Shown here in pieces: positions 5,990 to 6,886 of a stretch of 6,886 bases of DNA; the stretch's first letter is position 1; every line of letters starts with the position of its first letter. Under the pieces are notes generated by a model. That model had not been told where the DNA came from, made no database searches, and worked only from the letters and a program-made list of their open reading frames with translations. A program made the translations under genes and the position numbers. The DNA comes from Bacteriovoracaceae bacterium (GTDB lineage Bacteria > Bdellovibrionota > UBA1018): positions 1 to 6,886 of the forward strand of contig CANFHS010000128.1 of the NCBI GenBank assembly GCA_947446835.1, given 5' to 3'.

Positions 5990-6301
5990 ATGAACCAGGG
6001 TGGGATCGTCCGGATCAGCCTTACCGGACTCGTGAGCTTGGGGATTTTCGTTCAGCCGCCCACCGATTCCATCGACTGCGACAAGATCGTGGTGATCCGG
6101 ACCCGGACCGGCAATCGCCATCGGCACGCGGGGAACTCTCCTGGATCCCGGCGAAGTGAGGGGCATCGTCAAGAAAGCGCCGCCCGAGGAAGCCGCGAAT
6201 CCGAAGGCGCCCTTGTACCGCTTCGCCATCCGCTCGCGCAGCGCCGAGAGGGGCGCGCGGAGGTGCGGCTGCACCTGATGCGCAAGTATGGCTCGAACTG
6301 A
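5990..6301 (+). CDS. Small uncharacterised protein; coding signal changes frame twice
   Basis: An uninterrupted frame of 103 codons runs from ATG 5990 to TGA 6299. Its ends look coding (GC-ending codons, e.g. DSIDCDKIVVIRTRT up to about 6107, and EVRLHLMRKYGSN from 6260), but the middle does not: from about 6108 to 6250 the coding-like codons are in the next frame and read AIAIGTRGTLLDPGEVRGIVKK, then APLYRFAIRSRSAERG. One extra base near 6099-6113 (within CGGACC repeats) and one missing base near 6249-6262 (GC-rich run) would explain this, giving a continuous protein of about 103 residues. Either the gene carries two compensating indels or the sequence has two errors. I do not recognise the family. 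The start is also uncertain: AAAGGG at 5981 is only 3 nt away, and a TTG precedes the ATG. Confidence 0.45.
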   Translation: MNQGGIVRISLTGLVSLGIFVQPPTDSIDCDKIVVIRTRTGNRHRHAGNSPGSRRSEGHRQESAARGSRESEGALVPLRHPLAQRREGRAEVRLHLMRKYGSN

Positions 6302-6314
6302 ACTGAACTGAACT
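6295..6314. repeat. Four tandem GAACT units between convergent stop codons
   Basis: GAACT occurs four times in a row. On the plus strand it puts TGA at 6299, 6304 and 6309, one in each reading frame. On the minus strand the stop codon TAG (6315-6313) of the transporter gene lies at its edge. A 5-bp array of this kind is prone to slippage; it also closes the small upstream frame whichever frame is used. Confidence 0.8.
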
Positions 6315-6886
6315 ACCGGGCCAGCGAAATGCGCGTGACGGCTGCGAGCAGGACGGTACCTGCCAGGAGCTGCACGCCATTCAGCGCACTGCCCAGGAAG
6401 GCCCAGTTCAGCAGCACGGCTGAGACCGGAAAGATGAGCTCCACGAAGGTCGTGATGGTCGCTGTGGTCCTGCCCAGTCCCGAGTAGTAAGCGAGCATGG
6501 CCAGAAGCCCCGGGCCAAGCCCGATGTAGGTGAGGGGCAGGATCGAGTCCCACGCGGCGCGGGTAGCGGAGCCCAGACTCTGGGGAGCGGTCAGCTGGAA
6601 AGCCAGCAGCGCCAGTGAAGCAAAGGCGAAGCGCCAGAAGGTGGCCAGGCCCGGGCTCACGGTGCGGAGCAGGCCTTTGCCAATGACCGTCGAAATGGCC
6701 CAGATTCCCGCCGCCGACAGCGAGTAGATCGAGCCCTTGGACTTGAGGTCCAGCTCGCCCGAGCTGATGGAAGGAAGCTTGAGGTCGGGAAAGCTGAGCA
6801 GCAGGCCCGCGCCAAGTGCCAGGGCTGCCCATCCGAAGAACGAGCCGCGCGGGCGCTCGCCCAGGAAGGCCCAGGCCATCAGCACC
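6313..6886 (-). CDS. EamA/DMT-superfamily transporter, 5' end cut by window
   Basis: The C-terminal 190 residues of an inner-membrane drug/metabolite transporter of the EamA type, usually about 300 residues with ten helices in two repeats. Visible: the end of TM4 with the family's LMAWAFLGERP (residues 2-12), which closes the first repeat, TM5 about 17-32, then a hydrophilic linker, TM6 about 52-72, TM7 about 80-98, TM8 about 115-136, TM9 about 141-165 with TTATITTFVELIFPVSAVLLNWAFLGSALN, the matching motif of the second repeat, and TM10 about 168-187. The first complete codon, GTG at 6885, is internal valine rather than a start; the N-terminal third lies outside. Substrate cannot be told from sequence, as the family exports amino acids, metabolites or drugs. 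The TAG stop lies in a GAACT repeat, convergent with the small upstream gene. Confidence 0.9.
   Translation of the reverse strand, partial: VLMAWAFLGERPRGSFFGWAALALGAGLLLSFPDLKLPSISSGELDLKSKGSIYSLSAAGIWAISTVIGKGLLRTVSPGLATFWRFAFASLALLAFQLTAPQSLGSATRAAWDSILPLTYIGLGPGLLAMLAYYSGLGRTTATITTFVELIFPVSAVLLNWAFLGSALNGVQLLAGTVLLAAVTRISLAR

Noticed and set aside
5074..6159. A 361-codon plus-strand frame spanning slt, the HAMP gene and the spacer.
   Set aside because: It is antisense to two real genes, and its tail in 6000-6159 is the non-coding-like third frame of the small plus-strand gene.
5336..6832. A 498-codon minus-strand open frame crossing the HAMP gene and the transporter.
   Set aside because: It overlaps two well-supported genes in another frame of the same strand and shows no recognisable domain.
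1..6886. Looked for CRISPR arrays, tRNA/rRNA genes, insertion-sequence ends and toxin-antitoxin or defence genes.
   Set aside because: None seen; the window is core-genome in character apart from the junction features reported.

Overview
This is a GC-rich bacterial chromosome segment with tightly packed core genes and ordinary bacterial codon use. There is no sign of mobile DNA, CRISPR, phage or structural RNA genes. The core genes (prs, pth, ychF, an Slt70-type lytic transglycosylase) indicate a Gram-negative-type, periplasm-containing bacterium. The HAMP-only membrane protein next to the transglycosylase loosely recalls Bdellovibrio-like and other former deltaproteobacterial genomes, but that placement is a guess from memory and has low confidence.

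Layout. Positions 1-630 (minus) hold the 5' part of an MnmC-type (DUF752) tRNA-modifying methyltransferase. A 116-bp AT-richer divergent spacer follows, with a perfect 8+1+8 palindrome. Next is a plus-strand operon: prs (PRPP synthetase, 747-1697), pth (peptidyl-tRNA hydrolase, 1731-2330) and ychF (TGS/OBG-family ATPase, 2331-3431). It is met head-on, with only 3 bp between stop codons, by a minus-strand operon: a two-TM HAMP protein (5368-5940) followed by an Slt70-like soluble lytic transglycosylase (3435-5357). Divergent from the HAMP gene is a short plus-strand reading frame (5990-6301) of unknown function whose coding signal switches frame twice. Last is the C-terminal two thirds of an EamA/DMT transporter (6313-6886, minus), which runs off the right edge.

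How the genes fit together. The prs-pth-ychF cluster is a nucleotide-supply and translation-quality operon. The HAMP/Slt pair looks like an envelope unit, with a membrane adaptor or sensor co-transcribed with a peptidoglycan-cleaving enzyme.

The most unusual feature is at the prs-pth junction. A 17-nt unit containing the TGATG stop/start overlap is present in three tandem copies. It creates two consecutive five-codon minigenes (MKLTC and MKLIC) in a one-base-overlap relay: prs stop, minigene 1, minigene 2, pth start. The downstream gene encodes the enzyme that rescues peptidyl-tRNAs dropped from such minigenes, which raises the possibility of feedback control. The arrangement is read directly from the sequence; the regulatory idea is inference.
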